Part shown: one piece after another, positions 17,284-26,365 of the stretch
Numbering within the stretch: position 1 is the stretch's first letter
How the letters are laid out: each line of letters begins with the position of its first letter
From: Chelativorans sp. J32
Lineage (GTDB): Bacteria; Pseudomonadota; Alphaproteobacteria; Rhizobiales; Rhizobiaceae
Direction: 5' to 3'
Assembly: GCF_000518985.1 (NCBI RefSeq)
Contig: NZ_JAEQ01000006.1
Location: forward strand, 1 to 64,000
Length of the DNA stretch: 64,000 nucleotides
Translations under genes and position numbers: made by a program
The notes under the pieces: generated by a model
Told to the model about the DNA's origin: nothing
What the model saw: the letters and a program-made list of their open reading frames with translations, nothing else
Database searches by the model: none

Positions 17284-18789
17284 GTGAAGCTAAGACATGC
17301 GTTATTTGGAGCCCTGCTCGCGGCCACCGCGATGGGCCCGGCCTATGGCCAGACCAATACCGACATCACCATCGTCTTGAGCGAAGAACTCGACCTGGTC
17401 GAGCCCTGCATGGCCACGCGCTCGAATATCGGACGCGTGATCATGCAGAACGTCAGCGAGACGCTGACCCAGCTCGACGTGCGCGGCGGCAAGGGGCTTA
17501 TGCCTCGCCTGGCGGAAAGCTGGGAAGATCGTGGTGACGGCACGTGGCGCTTCAATCTGCGGCAGGGCGTGACCTTTTCCGATGGCAGCTCCTTTGACGC
17601 CAATGATGTGAAACACTCGTTCGATCGCGTCTTCTCGGATCAGATCACCTGTGAAAGCGCCCGCTACTTCGCCGATACCGACCTGACCTTCACGGTCGTC
17701 GACGACCATACGATCGACGTGAAGGCCGAACCTGCCCAACCCATCCTGCCGCTGCTGATGACACTGGTAACGATCGTCCCTTCGGAAACGCCGATGGAAT
17801 TCGTACGTGAGCCTGTCGGCACGGGTCCTTACGTGCTCAGCGAATGGGTTGCCGGGCAGCACATCCTGCTCAAGCGGCGCGACGATTATTGGGGCGAGCA
17901 GCCCCAGGTGACGTCTGCCCGTTACGTATTCCGATCCGACCCGGCAGTCCGTGCGGCGATGGTGGAAACCGGCGAGGCCGACATCGCGCCCCAGATCACG
18001 GAAGTCGAAGCCACCAACCCGGCGACGGACTTCACCTACCCGAACTCCGAAACCGTGTATCTGCGCATCGACCAGACGATCGAACCGATGGGCGACCGCC
18101 GCGTGCGCCTCGCCCTCAACAAGGCGATCGACCGGGAAGCCTTCATCGGAACCATTCTTGCCGAGGGCACTGAGCTTGCCACGGCAATCGTCCCGCCCAC
18201 GACATTGGGCTGGAACCCGAACCTGAAGCCTCACGCTTACGATCCGGAGGGCGCCAAGGCGCTGCTTGAAGAGGCGAAGGCCGATGGCGTCAATGTTGAA
18301 GCGCCGATCGAGGTGATCGCCCGCACCGAGAATTTCCCTCACGTGACGGAGGTCGGCGAAGCACTGGTGCAGATGCTCAACGAAGTCGGCTTCAACGCCA
18401 AATTGAGAATGGTGGAAGTTGCCGAGCACGAGCAGTTCTACTCGAAGCCTTACCCCGAAGGCCGACCGGCCCAGTTGATTGTCGCCCAGCACGACAATTC
18501 GCGCGGTGACCCGGTGTTCTCGATGTACTTCAAGTATCACAGCCAGGGCACTCAGTCGGGGGTGTCGGACCCGAAGGTCGACCAGATGATCGAGGAAGCC
18601 ACGGCCGCCACGGGTGACAAACGCGCTGAATTGTGGTCGCAGGTGATGGCCTATGTGCATGATGAAGTCGTGGCCGATGTGCTGCTCTTCCACATGGTCG
18701 GGCACAGCCGCGTCAGCGAGCGCCTTGATTTCCGGCCCACCATCGCGACGAACTCGCAGCTCCCGCTTGCGGAAATCGGGTTCAAATAA
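17284..18789 (+). CDS. ABC transporter substrate-binding protein, peptide/nickel/oligosaccharide family (SBP_bac_5)
   Basis: A 501-residue periplasmic binding protein. GTG at 17284 follows GGAGG at 6 bases. The signal peptide has KLRH then a hydrophobic run, with cleavage expected near residue 22 before QTNTD. The DppA/OppA-like fold is evident from the LAESWEDRGDGTWRFNLRQGVTFSDG region and the closing REAFIGTI segment. This family imports peptides but also opines and oligosaccharides. It heads an operon with two permeases, a double ATPase, a DUF1537 kinase and a GntR regulator, so an acidic sugar conjugate is the likely cargo. Confidence 0.88.
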   Translation: MKLRHALFGALLAATAMGPAYGQTNTDITIVLSEELDLVEPCMATRSNIGRVIMQNVSETLTQLDVRGGKGLMPRLAESWEDRGDGTWRFNLRQGVTFSDGSSFDANDVKHSFDRVFSDQITCESARYFADTDLTFTVVDDHTIDVKAEPAQPILPLLMTLVTIVPSETPMEFVREPVGTGPYVLSEWVAGQHILLKRRDDYWGEQPQVTSARYVFRSDPAVRAAMVETGEADIAPQITEVEATNPATDFTYPNSETVYLRIDQTIEPMGDRRVRLALNKAIDREAFIGTILAEGTELATAIVPPTTLGWNPNLKPHAYDPEGAKALLEEAKADGVNVEAPIEVIARTENFPHVTEVGEALVQMLNEVGFNAKLRMVEVAEHEQFYSKPYPEGRPAQLIVAQHDNSRGDPVFSMYFKYHSQGTQSGVSDPKVDQMIEEATAATGDKRAELWSQVMAYVHDEVVADVLLFHMVGHSRVSERLDFRPTIATNSQLPLAEIGFK

Positions 18790-18852
18790 TGCCTTGGTCG
18801 GTGCCGGGTTTGGCTCGGCACCGACCTCCATAGGCGAGACGGAGAAGCACCA

Positions 18853-19767
18853 ATGACGAAACTCATCGGCCAGCGGGCGATCGCAAGCCTGCTCTCGTTG
18901 CTTGCCTTGCTCGTTCTGGTCTTTTTTCTTTCACGTCTTACGGGCGATCCGACCTCGCTCTTCCTGCCCATCGATGCATCCCAGGAGATGCGCGACCAGT
19001 TTCGAGCCCTGCACGGGCTTGATGACCCGCTGCTCGTACAGTTCGGCCGGTATGTATGGGATCTCATCCACTTCGATCTCGGTGATTCCATTCGCAAGGC
19101 GCGGCCGGCCATCGACGTGGTCCTGGAAGCCTATGCATGGACGCTCCCGCTCGCGCTGGTAACGATGAGCCTGGTTGTCGCCGCCGCGATTGTGATCGGC
19201 TCGCTTGCGGCATTCCACGTCGGAGGCTTCTTCGACCGCTTCGCCTCCGTCGTGTCACTGATCGGCGCCTCGGCTCCCGATTTCTGGATCGCCATCGTCG
19301 CGATCGTCATCTTCTCGATCAATCTCGGTTGGCTGCCCACTTCGGGCGTGGGAACGCCTTGGCACTGGATCCTTCCTGTGGCCGTGCTCTTCATCCGGCC
19401 TTTCGGACTGATCGTTCAGGTGGTGCGCGGCTCCATGCTTGCCGCCCTCTCCTCGCTCTATGTCAAGACCGCCCGCGCCAAAGGCGTGAAGGAGGGCAAG
19501 ATCATCTTCATTCATGCGCTGCGCAACGCCATGCTGCCGGTGATCACCGTCATTGGCGACCAGGCGGCAGCCATGCTCAACGGAGCGGTGGTGGTCGAGA
19601 CGATTTTCGGCTTTCCGGGGATCGGAAAACTGATGATCGATTCCATTCTGCAGCGGGACTTCAATGTCGTCCTCGCCGCGATCATGGTGACCGCGATCGC
19701 CATCTTCCTGATGAATCTGCTGATCGATATCGCCTATTCGCTCCTCGATCCGCGCATCCGTCACTAG
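18853..19767 (+). CDS. ABC transporter permease, DppB type
   Basis: A 304-residue inner-membrane protein with six predicted membrane segments, the first at about 12-32. The cytoplasmic EAA loop lies around ARAKGVKEGKIIFIHALRNAMLPV, which docks onto the ATPase. Length and the N-terminal helix followed by a large periplasmic loop fit the DppB/OppB group. It follows the binding-protein gene by 63 bases and precedes the DppC-type gene by 11 bases. Confidence 0.9.
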   Translation: MTKLIGQRAIASLLSLLALLVLVFFLSRLTGDPTSLFLPIDASQEMRDQFRALHGLDDPLLVQFGRYVWDLIHFDLGDSIRKARPAIDVVLEAYAWTLPLALVTMSLVVAAAIVIGSLAAFHVGGFFDRFASVVSLIGASAPDFWIAIVAIVIFSINLGWLPTSGVGTPWHWILPVAVLFIRPFGLIVQVVRGSMLAALSSLYVKTARAKGVKEGKIIFIHALRNAMLPVITVIGDQAAAMLNGAVVVETIFGFPGIGKLMIDSILQRDFNVVLAAIMVTAIAIFLMNLLIDIAYSLLDPRIRH

Positions 19768-19778
19768 GGAGGAGAACG

Positions 19779-20708
19779 GTGGCTAACATTCAAGCAAGCG
19801 CGCCGATGACGGAAGCACCGGGACGCGAGCGCCTGCTCGCGCTGCCTCGGATGCTCTGGCGCGACAAGTTCGCCTTCGCCTCCGCGGTGGTGCTGCTGGT
19901 GGTGCTCCTTTGCGCGATTTTCGGCCCTGCCCTCCTGGGCGATGTCGCCTCCAGCCAGAACCTGCGCGGGCGCAATAGCCCACCCTTCGATCTGGCTCGA
20001 GGATGGCTCTACGTCCTCGGCGGAGACTCTCTGGGCCGCCCGATGCTGGCACGTGTCATAGTGGCCGCCCGCAACACGATGATGGTCGCGGCCGGTGCCG
20101 TGGCCTCTGCCCTGCTCGTCGGCACCGCGCTCGGCCTTATCGCCGGCTATCGCGGGAAGAACACCTCTCAAGTCATCATGCGGCTGGGGGATGTGATCAT
20201 GTCGTTCCCCTCGCTGCTGATCGCGGTGGTGGTCCTCTACATCCTGGGCTCTTCGGTGGCCAATATGATACTGGTACTCGCCATCACCCGGGTGCCCATC
20301 TACATGCGGACGACGCGCGCGGAGGTAATGGAGATCCGCGAGCGCATGTTCGTACAAGCCGCCATAGCCATGGGGGCTTCTCCCGGCCGCGTCATCCTGC
20401 GCCACATCCTGCCGGTCGTGGCGCCTACGCTGATCACCATCGCGACGCTGGATTTCGCTTTCGTCATGCTGGCTGAATCGGCTCTCTCCTTCCTCGGCAT
20501 CGGAATACAGCCGCCCGAGATCACTTGGGGGCTCATGGTAAGCCAGGGACGGCCCTATCTCACATCTGCCTGGTGGCTGGCCTTCTGGCCGGGCCTGGCG
20601 ATCATCCTCACCACCCTTTCCCTCAACCTTTTGTCGAACTGGATGAGGATTGCATTCGACCCCGCCCAGCGTTGGCGGCTGGAGGCAAGGAGCAGCGGCA
20701 ATGGCTGA
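19779..20708 (+). CDS. ABC transporter permease, DppC type
   Basis: A 309-residue partner permease with a cytoplasmic N-terminal tail, a first membrane segment at about 35-55 and the EAA loop (QAAIAMGASPGRVILRHILPVV) near residue 205. A GTG start at 19779 is chosen because GGAGG lies 6 bases upstream; an ATG nine codons later is possible but has no such site. The much longer upstream open frame overlaps the DppB gene and is a shadow. The stop overlaps the ATPase start by 8 bases. Confidence 0.88.
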   Translation: MANIQASAPMTEAPGRERLLALPRMLWRDKFAFASAVVLLVVLLCAIFGPALLGDVASSQNLRGRNSPPFDLARGWLYVLGGDSLGRPMLARVIVAARNTMMVAAGAVASALLVGTALGLIAGYRGKNTSQVIMRLGDVIMSFPSLLIAVVVLYILGSSVANMILVLAITRVPIYMRTTRAEVMEIRERMFVQAAIAMGASPGRVILRHILPVVAPTLITIATLDFAFVMLAESALSFLGIGIQPPEITWGLMVSQGRPYLTSAWWLAFWPGLAIILTTLSLNLLSNWMRIAFDPAQRWRLEARSSGNG

Positions 20709-22317
20709 TTATCTGCTTTCCGTCCGCAACCTGTCGGTACGCTTTCACACGGCGAGGGGTGCGGTGGATGCCGTGCGTTCGGTGTCCTGGCACGTGGATC
20801 GCGGCGAGACGCTGGCCATCCTTGGAGAAAGCGGCTCGGGCAAATCGGTCTCCGCGTCGGCGATCATGAATTTGCTGGATATCCCGCCAGCCGAGATCGT
20901 GAGCGGCGAAATTCTGTTCGGAGGGCAGGACCTGCTCAAGCTCTCCCGCGAAGAGCGCCGCCGGATCAACGGCAAACGCATCGCGATGATTTTCCAGGAC
21001 CCGCTCGGCCACCTCAACCCGGTCTATCCGGTGGGCTGGCAGATCGCCGAGATAATGACGGCGCATGGCAGCAAGCCCGAGGACGCGCGCAGGCGCTGCC
21101 TTGAACTGCTCACAAGGGTCGGAATTCCCGATGTCGACAATGCCCTGCGCAAATATCCGCACCAGTTCTCAGGCGGGCAGCGCCAGCGCCTGATGATCGC
21201 CATGGCGCTGGCGCTCAAGCCAGACCTCCTCATCGCCGACGAGCCGACCACCGCGCTCGACGTCACCATTCAGGCGGAAGTGCTTTCGCTGCTGCGCGAA
21301 CTACAGGCCGAAACCGGCATGGGGCTGGTCCTGATCACCCATGATCTGGGAGTGGTGGCCGACATCGCCGACCGTGTCGTCGTGATGAACCACGGCGAGA
21401 TCGTGGAGGAAGGATCGCCACGCGACATCTATCACAACCCCAAGCATGCCTATACGAAGAAGCTGATCGCCGCAGCACCCGGCAAGGGCGAGATACCCGC
21501 CGGCGAGCCGGAAGCCGACGTGCTTCTCGACGTGCGCTCGCTTAGCAAGGGCTATGGCGACTTCACCGCGCTGAAGGAGGCCTCCTTCACGCTGCGGCGG
21601 GGACAGACCATCGCCATCGTCGGAGAAAGCGGTTCGGGCAAATCCACCCTCGCCCGCTCGATCCTGAGGCTCGAGCCGGCAGACAGCGGCGAGGCCCGAT
21701 GGAAAGGGCGCGACCTCCTAAAAATGCCTCCCCGCGAGCTTCTTGCCGCGCGGCGGCAGATGCACATGATCTTCCAGGATCCGACCCAGTCGCTCAACCC
21801 GCGCATGTCGGTCTATCAGATCATCTCGGAAGGGTGGGACATTCATGGCCTCATGCCCGACCGGGCCGCTCGTCGGGACCGGGTGACGGAACTTTTGGTG
21901 CAAGTCGGGCTCTCTCCGGAACATGCGCTCCGTTACCCGCACCAGTTCTCCGGCGGACAACGACAACGCATTGCGATAGCCCGAGCGCTGGCGCTGGAAC
22001 CCGAGCTCATTATCTGCGATGAGGCCGTTTCCGCCCTTGACGTCTCGATCCAGGCACAGGTGATCACGCTGCTTGGCCGGCTGCGCGAAGAATTGGGCAT
22101 CTCCTTCCTGTTCATAGCCCATGATCTCGGCGTGGTGCGCGATTTCGCCGACACGGTCATCGTGATGAAGGCCGGGGAAATCGTCGAACAAGGGCCTACC
22201 CTCCAGATCTTCGATGAGCCGCGGCACCCATACACGCAAAGGCTGCTCGCCGCGGCGCTCGATCCGGACCCGGATGTGCAGGAGGGCCGACGGCAGGCCG
22301 CGGCCACGCCGTCATGA
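20701..22317 (+). CDS. Dipeptide/oligosaccharide-type ABC transporter, fused double ATP-binding protein
   Basis: A 538-residue cytoplasmic protein that carries two complete ATPase halves, equivalent to DppD and DppF fused (GsiA-like). Walker A motifs GESGSGKS lie at 42-49 and about 308-315, and signature motifs FSGGQRQR near 156 and 416. Each half is followed by the oligopeptide-transporter C-terminal region (HAYTKKLIAAAP and HPYTQRLLAAAL). It overlaps the permease gene by 8 bases and the kinase gene by 4 bases, which indicates tight co-translation. Confidence 0.92.
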   Translation: MADYLLSVRNLSVRFHTARGAVDAVRSVSWHVDRGETLAILGESGSGKSVSASAIMNLLDIPPAEIVSGEILFGGQDLLKLSREERRRINGKRIAMIFQDPLGHLNPVYPVGWQIAEIMTAHGSKPEDARRRCLELLTRVGIPDVDNALRKYPHQFSGGQRQRLMIAMALALKPDLLIADEPTTALDVTIQAEVLSLLRELQAETGMGLVLITHDLGVVADIADRVVVMNHGEIVEEGSPRDIYHNPKHAYTKKLIAAAPGKGEIPAGEPEADVLLDVRSLSKGYGDFTALKEASFTLRRGQTIAIVGESGSGKSTLARSILRLEPADSGEARWKGRDLLKMPPRELLAARRQMHMIFQDPTQSLNPRMSVYQIISEGWDIHGLMPDRAARRDRVTELLVQVGLSPEHALRYPHQFSGGQRQRIAIARALALEPELIICDEAVSALDVSIQAQVITLLGRLREELGISFLFIAHDLGVVRDFADTVIVMKAGEIVEQGPTLQIFDEPRHPYTQRLLAAALDPDPDVQEGRRQAAATPS

Positions 22318-23345
22318 CGAAACTCGCAGTGGTGGCGGACGATCTGACCGGCGCACTCGACGCAGCTGCGCCCTTTGCGGCGCGCGGGCTCGCCACGATG
22401 GTAGCGCTGCGACCGGAAGCCGTCCCCCTCTGTCTTGATCGGGGACCGGCAATCGTCGGTGTTTCCACCAACACCCGTGAATGTGATGCGGAAGGAGCCC
22501 GAAGCGGTGCTGCGGCGTGCATTGGGCGTTTGCCTCGCGGCTTGAAGGTCTTCAAGAAGATCGACTCCCGGCTCAAGGGAAATATTTCCGCCGAGCTTGA
22601 TGCGATCCCGTTCCAGAAGGCGCTGGTCGTGCCCGCCATTCCCGATTTTGGCCGGTGGGTCGAAAACGGTAGGCTCGGCGGCTTCGGAGTGGGCGAGCCG
22701 ATTGATATTGCCTCGCGGCTCGGCGCCCACGCAGCGAAGGCAGATATCCCCGACGCGCGAACGGCTGATGATATCGAGGCAGCGGTCGAGCGGGGGAGCT
22801 TCGACTTGCCGGTAGGCGCGCGCGGCTTGGCCGAAGCGATAGCCCGCCGCATGGCGCCTGAACCGCCGACTGCACCGCGCATCACCGCCACGAGGATCAC
22901 CTTCGTCGTGGGCTCACGCGACCCGATCACGAAGGCGCAGGTCGCAGCTTTGCGGGAGGCTTTGCCCGGCATGACCTATGTGGCAGCCCCTGACGGTGTG
23001 GCGGCTGAGCATCTACCCGCACCATCTACGCTAAACCTTATCGAAGCCCTGGAAACCGCAGCGCAAGCCGACCCGGTGGAAGTTGCCGCCAGACTTGCCG
23101 AAACCCTGTTGCGGCTTCGCCCCCGCGAGGGAGAGGCGATCTTCATTTCGGGCGGATCGACGGCACAGATCGTGCTCCAGCACTTGGGGATCGACATGCT
23201 CGAACTGTTGGGGGAGGCCTTGCCCGGGTTGCCTATTGCCCGCGCCAAACAGTTCACGATAATCACCAAGTCGGGCGGATTCGGAGACCGACAAACCCTC
23301 ATCCGGTTGCTCGACCGGCTTTCAACAGAGGGAGGAGACGGTTGA
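22314..23345 (+). CDS. Four-carbon acid sugar kinase family protein (DUF1537)
   Basis: A 343-residue member of the DUF1537 kinase family (OtnK, DtnK, DenK). The N-terminal sugar-binding domain starts with VVADDLTGALDAA and contains FKKIDSRLKGN. The C-terminal nucleotide-binding domain carries ISGGSTAQIVLQHL and ITKSGGFGD. Typical members have about 400-430 residues, so this one is short, mainly between the two domains. It phosphorylates an acid sugar such as D-threonate or D-erythronate at the 4-position, giving the substrate of the PdxA2 encoded at 14850-15800. The start overlaps the ABC ATPase stop by 4 bases. Confidence 0.88.
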   Translation: MTKLAVVADDLTGALDAAAPFAARGLATMVALRPEAVPLCLDRGPAIVGVSTNTRECDAEGARSGAAACIGRLPRGLKVFKKIDSRLKGNISAELDAIPFQKALVVPAIPDFGRWVENGRLGGFGVGEPIDIASRLGAHAAKADIPDARTADDIEAAVERGSFDLPVGARGLAEAIARRMAPEPPTAPRITATRITFVVGSRDPITKAQVAALREALPGMTYVAAPDGVAAEHLPAPSTLNLIEALETAAQADPVEVAARLAETLLRLRPREGEAIFISGGSTAQIVLQHLGIDMLELLGEALPGLPIARAKQFTIITKSGGFGDRQTLIRLLDRLSTEGGDG

Positions 23346-24049
23346 GCGTCATGCCTGATGGTTTAAATGTGCGGCGCAGCCTGGCCGACGCTGTCTTTGA
23401 CAGAATGCAGCGCGCCATCAAGTCGGGCGCCTATGGTCCCAACGAGCGGCTGCCGACCGAACATGCGCTAGCCGCGGAATTCCAGGTTTCCCGCCCCGTG
23501 GTGCGGGATGCTCTGCAGCGCCTGCGCGACCAGGGCCTGATCTATTCCCGTCGCGGCTCTGGCAGCTTTGTGCGAAATCACGGTCTCAAGGAGCCGCTTG
23601 GTTTTGGCCAGCTCGAGAACATCTCAGACCTGCAATATTGCTACGAGTTCCGCCTGACGATCGAGCCCGAGGCAGCGGCCATGGCTGCGATGCGCCGGGA
23701 CGAGCAGACCTTGCAGGAACTGAAGGCCGCACTGGACCTCCTGCGCGACGCGACAAACAGGAATGCTCACCGCGAGGACGCAGATTTCATGTTCCATCTC
23801 GGAATCGCCAAGGCGTCGTTCAATCCCTACTTCTCGACGGCAATGGACGCGCTCAAGGACCACATTGCGGTAGGCATGCGCTTTCACGGCATCTCGCTGC
23901 GCAACACGAGCGACGGCCTGCGGCACGTCTTTATCGAACACAATGCGATCTTCGAAGCTGTCCGCAATGGTGAGGCAGATACTGCCCGACGCCTGATGAA
24001 GGAGCACCTGACGGGCTCCCGCGACCGGCTTTTCGAACCCCGGCGTTAG
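23342..24049 (+). CDS. GntR family regulator, FadR/FCD subfamily
   Basis: A 235-residue regulator with a winged helix at about 12-75 (LPTEHALAAEFQVSRPVVRDALQRLRDQGLI) and an all-helical FCD effector domain from about 95 to the end, whose metal-binding histidines lie in DADFMFHLGIAK and HNAIFEAV. A TTG start at 23342 is preferred: GGAGG lies 6 bases before it, and it overlaps the kinase stop. An ATG three codons later is too far from that site. It is the last gene of the acid-sugar operon and probably represses both divergent arms through the palindromes at 17016 and 17138. Confidence 0.88.
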   Translation: MSVMPDGLNVRRSLADAVFDRMQRAIKSGAYGPNERLPTEHALAAEFQVSRPVVRDALQRLRDQGLIYSRRGSGSFVRNHGLKEPLGFGQLENISDLQYCYEFRLTIEPEAAAMAAMRRDEQTLQELKAALDLLRDATNRNAHREDADFMFHLGIAKASFNPYFSTAMDALKDHIAVGMRFHGISLRNTSDGLRHVFIEHNAIFEAVRNGEADTARRLMKEHLTGSRDRLFEPRR

Positions 24050-24216
24050 GCCAAACTACCATTCCCGACGCTTTGGGCGTGCAGACGTCGCCATACTCCT
24101 CAAACCTGCAGTTCGCCACAGCAAGCTCGCCGCGCCAGTAGACGGCGACGTTAGAGCCGCATGTCGATTCCCGGAGCTGGTCTCATGGATGTTGGGGACA
24201 GTCGACCGAACGAGGA

Positions 24217-24540
24217 TCAGCCATGCACCAGGTCGAAGACATGATGGTGGATGTGGCCATCGAACATCCTCAGCAATCCCTCGGTGATCTCCCTGCTCTC
24301 GTAGCGCACCGGCGATGCGAGGGCGGCTGCGAGCGCTTCCCGGCTCTCATACATGGTGGAAAGAACCATGGGATAAGACGGTGCGCCGTCATCGCGCTCG
24401 GTATTGTAGAGCACCCGCACTTCCTTCACGCCCGGAAACTGCCGCCACAGGGGGAGCAGCTTCTCTGCGACATAGGATTTGAACGCGCCTTCATGTCCCG
24501 GATGAATGCTTCCTTCGAAAAAGGCCTGGCGAATGATCAT
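24217..24540 (-). CDS. Small dimeric alpha/beta-barrel type protein (EthD/monooxygenase-like)
   Basis: A 107-residue protein with the alternating strand-helix pattern of ferredoxin-like dimeric barrel proteins: IIRQAFFEGSI, a helix with EAFKSYVAEKLLPLWRQFPGVKEVRVLYN, then YPMVLSTMYESREALAAALASPVRYESREI. The histidine-rich end (GHIHHHVFDLV) could contribute to a site. It is encoded 15 bases downstream of the D-2-hydroxyacid dehydrogenase on the same strand, so it may serve the same pathway. The specific function is not recognisable. Confidence 0.65.
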   Translation of the reverse strand: MIIRQAFFEGSIHPGHEGAFKSYVAEKLLPLWRQFPGVKEVRVLYNTERDDGAPSYPMVLSTMYESREALAAALASPVRYESREITEGLLRMFDGHIHHHVFDLVHG

Positions 24541-24555
24541 GATTGCGTCTCTAGA

Positions 24556-25494
24556 TCAGTTAACGACCGTCGGCGGCTGCTCACCGGCCAAATAGGCGGC
24601 GATATTGGCGAGCACGAGCTCTCCCATCGCCTCGCGGGTCTCGATGGTGGCACTTCCCTGATGCGGCATCAGCACCGTATTCGGCGCGCGATAGAAGTCC
24701 TCGCGGATCCTGGGTTCGCTCACGAAGACGTCGAGGCCCGCGCCGGCAATCGTACCGGCGTTCAGCGCCGCCAGCAGCGCATCCTCGTCCACCACGCTTC
24801 CCCGGGCGACGTTGACGAGGATCCCCGTGGGGCCCAATGCCGAAAGCACGTCGGCATTGACGATTGACTGCGTAGCCGGACTGGCTGCGATGCAGACGGC
24901 CAGGATATCGCTGTCGCGGGCCAACTCTACGAGCGTTTCGTGGCGAACCCACGCCGTATCGGTGATGTTTGAGCGGTTCCAGTAACGGACAGCCATGCCG
25001 AACGCCTCTGCGCGCTCGCCGAGCGCCCGGCCAATCTGCCCCAGGCCCACGATCCCGATGCGCTTGCCCTTCGGACTGCGACCGAGCGGGAAAAGCTCTC
25101 CCCCGGCCCACCGGCCCTCGCGGACCATGCGGTCGCCTTCGGGAATGCGGCGCAAGACCGCCAGCAGCAGGGCGATGCCCATATCCGCGACGTCGTCGGT
25201 CAGCACGCCGGGCGTCGTGGTTACATGGATGTTGCGGCTGCGAGCGAAGGACAGGTCCACCTTGTCGGTGCCGACGCCGTTTATGGCGATGATGCCGAGC
25301 CGAGGAAGGCGTTCGATCCAGGCATTGGACAGGCCGGAGGCCCCGCCGGTCGCCACCGCGCGGATCGAGGGCAGCGCAGCCTCGATCGCCGTCGCCTCGG
25401 CCGGGTCATAGAGCCGGTGCACGGTGTACGCAGCGTCCAGCCGATCCTCGATGCTTTTCATCATCGGCTCTACGAGCAGAATATGTTCCTTCAC
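24556..25494 (-). CDS. D-2-hydroxyacid dehydrogenase (2-ketogluconate/glyoxylate reductase-like)
   Basis: A 312-residue NAD(P)-dependent dehydrogenase with GLGQIG at 150-155, R231 in NVARGSVVD, E260 in DVFVSEP and H278 in MPHQGSAT. It is a distant paralogue of the enzyme at 3514-4443. The start is GTG at 25494; the ribosome site (GAGGAG) is rather far upstream, so the N-terminus may be ten residues shorter. It lies directly downstream of the amino-acid-type ABC genes and shares their strand, which suggests that the imported compound or its deaminated 2-oxo acid is the substrate. Confidence 0.86.
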   Translation of the reverse strand: MKEHILLVEPMMKSIEDRLDAAYTVHRLYDPAEATAIEAALPSIRAVATGGASGLSNAWIERLPRLGIIAINGVGTDKVDLSFARSRNIHVTTTPGVLTDDVADMGIALLLAVLRRIPEGDRMVREGRWAGGELFPLGRSPKGKRIGIVGLGQIGRALGERAEAFGMAVRYWNRSNITDTAWVRHETLVELARDSDILAVCIAASPATQSIVNADVLSALGPTGILVNVARGSVVDEDALLAALNAGTIAGAGLDVFVSEPRIREDFYRAPNTVLMPHQGSATIETREAMGELVLANIAAYLAGEQPPTVVN

Positions 25495-25563
25495 TTTGCG
25501 CTGCGCTCCTCTTCGAGGTGTATGCTGTTGCTCTGATCCAAAAGGCTGTGCCCGGATTGCCGG

Positions 25564-26343
25564 CTAGGATATCTGGCCGAGGAAGTTCCTCGTGCGCTCA
25601 TGCTTTGGATCGCCGAAGAATTCTTCGGGAGTGCCCTGCTCCAGAATTTCCCCGCGATCCATGAAGATGACCCGGTCGGCGACGCTGCGGGCAAAGCCCA
25701 TTTCGTGCGTCACGCAGAGCATGGTCATGCCCTCCCGCGCCAAATCGATCATCGTATCGAGCACTTCCTTGACCATTTCCGGGTCGAGCGCGGAGGTCGG
25801 TTCGTCGAACAGCATGATCTTTGGATTCATGCAAAGCGCCCGCGCAATCGCGACGCGCTGCTGCTGGCCGCCGGAAAGCTGGGCGGGGTATTTCTCCGCC
25901 TGTTCGGGAATGCGCACTCGCTCCAGGAACTTGCGCGCCGTCTTTTCGGCCTCAGCCTTTGATATGCCCCGCACTTTCATGGGCGCCAAGGTGCAGTTTT
26001 CCAGCACGGTCATATGCGGAAACAGGTTGAATTGCTGGAAGACCATACCGGTTTCCTGGCGCACCAACTCGACATTCTTGCCGCCGGCGGTAATGTCGTA
26101 TCCGTCCACGACGATCCGGCCTTTTTCGACCTTTTCCAACTGATTGATGCAGCGGATGAGGGTCGATTTTCCGGAGCCGGAGGGGCCGCAGATGACGATG
26201 CGCTCGCCCCGGCTCACGGATAGATCAATGTCCTTCAGGACATGGAAGCCGCCATACCATTTGTTGACGCCTTCCATCAGAACGGCGGAGCCGGACGCTC
26301 CCCGCAGGTCACCTTGCGATGGGCTGGCCGTCACCTGTGTCAT
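25564..26343 (-). CDS. Amino acid ABC transporter ATP-binding protein (GlnQ/HisP family)
   Basis: A 259-residue ATPase with Walker A at 53-61 (GPSGSGKST), signature LSGGQ at 156-160 and Walker B ending in [13 protein letters not shown]. The Q-loop region [18 protein letters not shown] is typical of polar-amino-acid importers. The ATG at 26343 is chosen: GAGGAG lies about 9 bases upstream; a longer frame overlaps the binding-protein gene. It energises the two permeases at 27219-28554. Confidence 0.92.
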   Translation of the reverse strand: MTQVTASPSQGDLRGASGSAVLMEGVNKWYGGFHVLKDIDLSVSRGERIVICGPSGSGKSTLIRCINQLEKVEKGRIVVDGYDITAGGKNVELVRQETGMVFQQFNLFPHMTVLENCTLAPMKVRGISKAEAEKTARKFLERVRIPEQAEKYPAQLSGGQQQRVAIARALCMNPKIMLFDEPTSALDPEMVKEVLDTMIDLAREGMTMLCVTHEMGFARSVADRVIFMDRGEILEQGTPEEFFGDPKHERTRNFLGQIS

Positions 26344-26365
26344 ACGGGGAACTCCTCGCGCTTTC

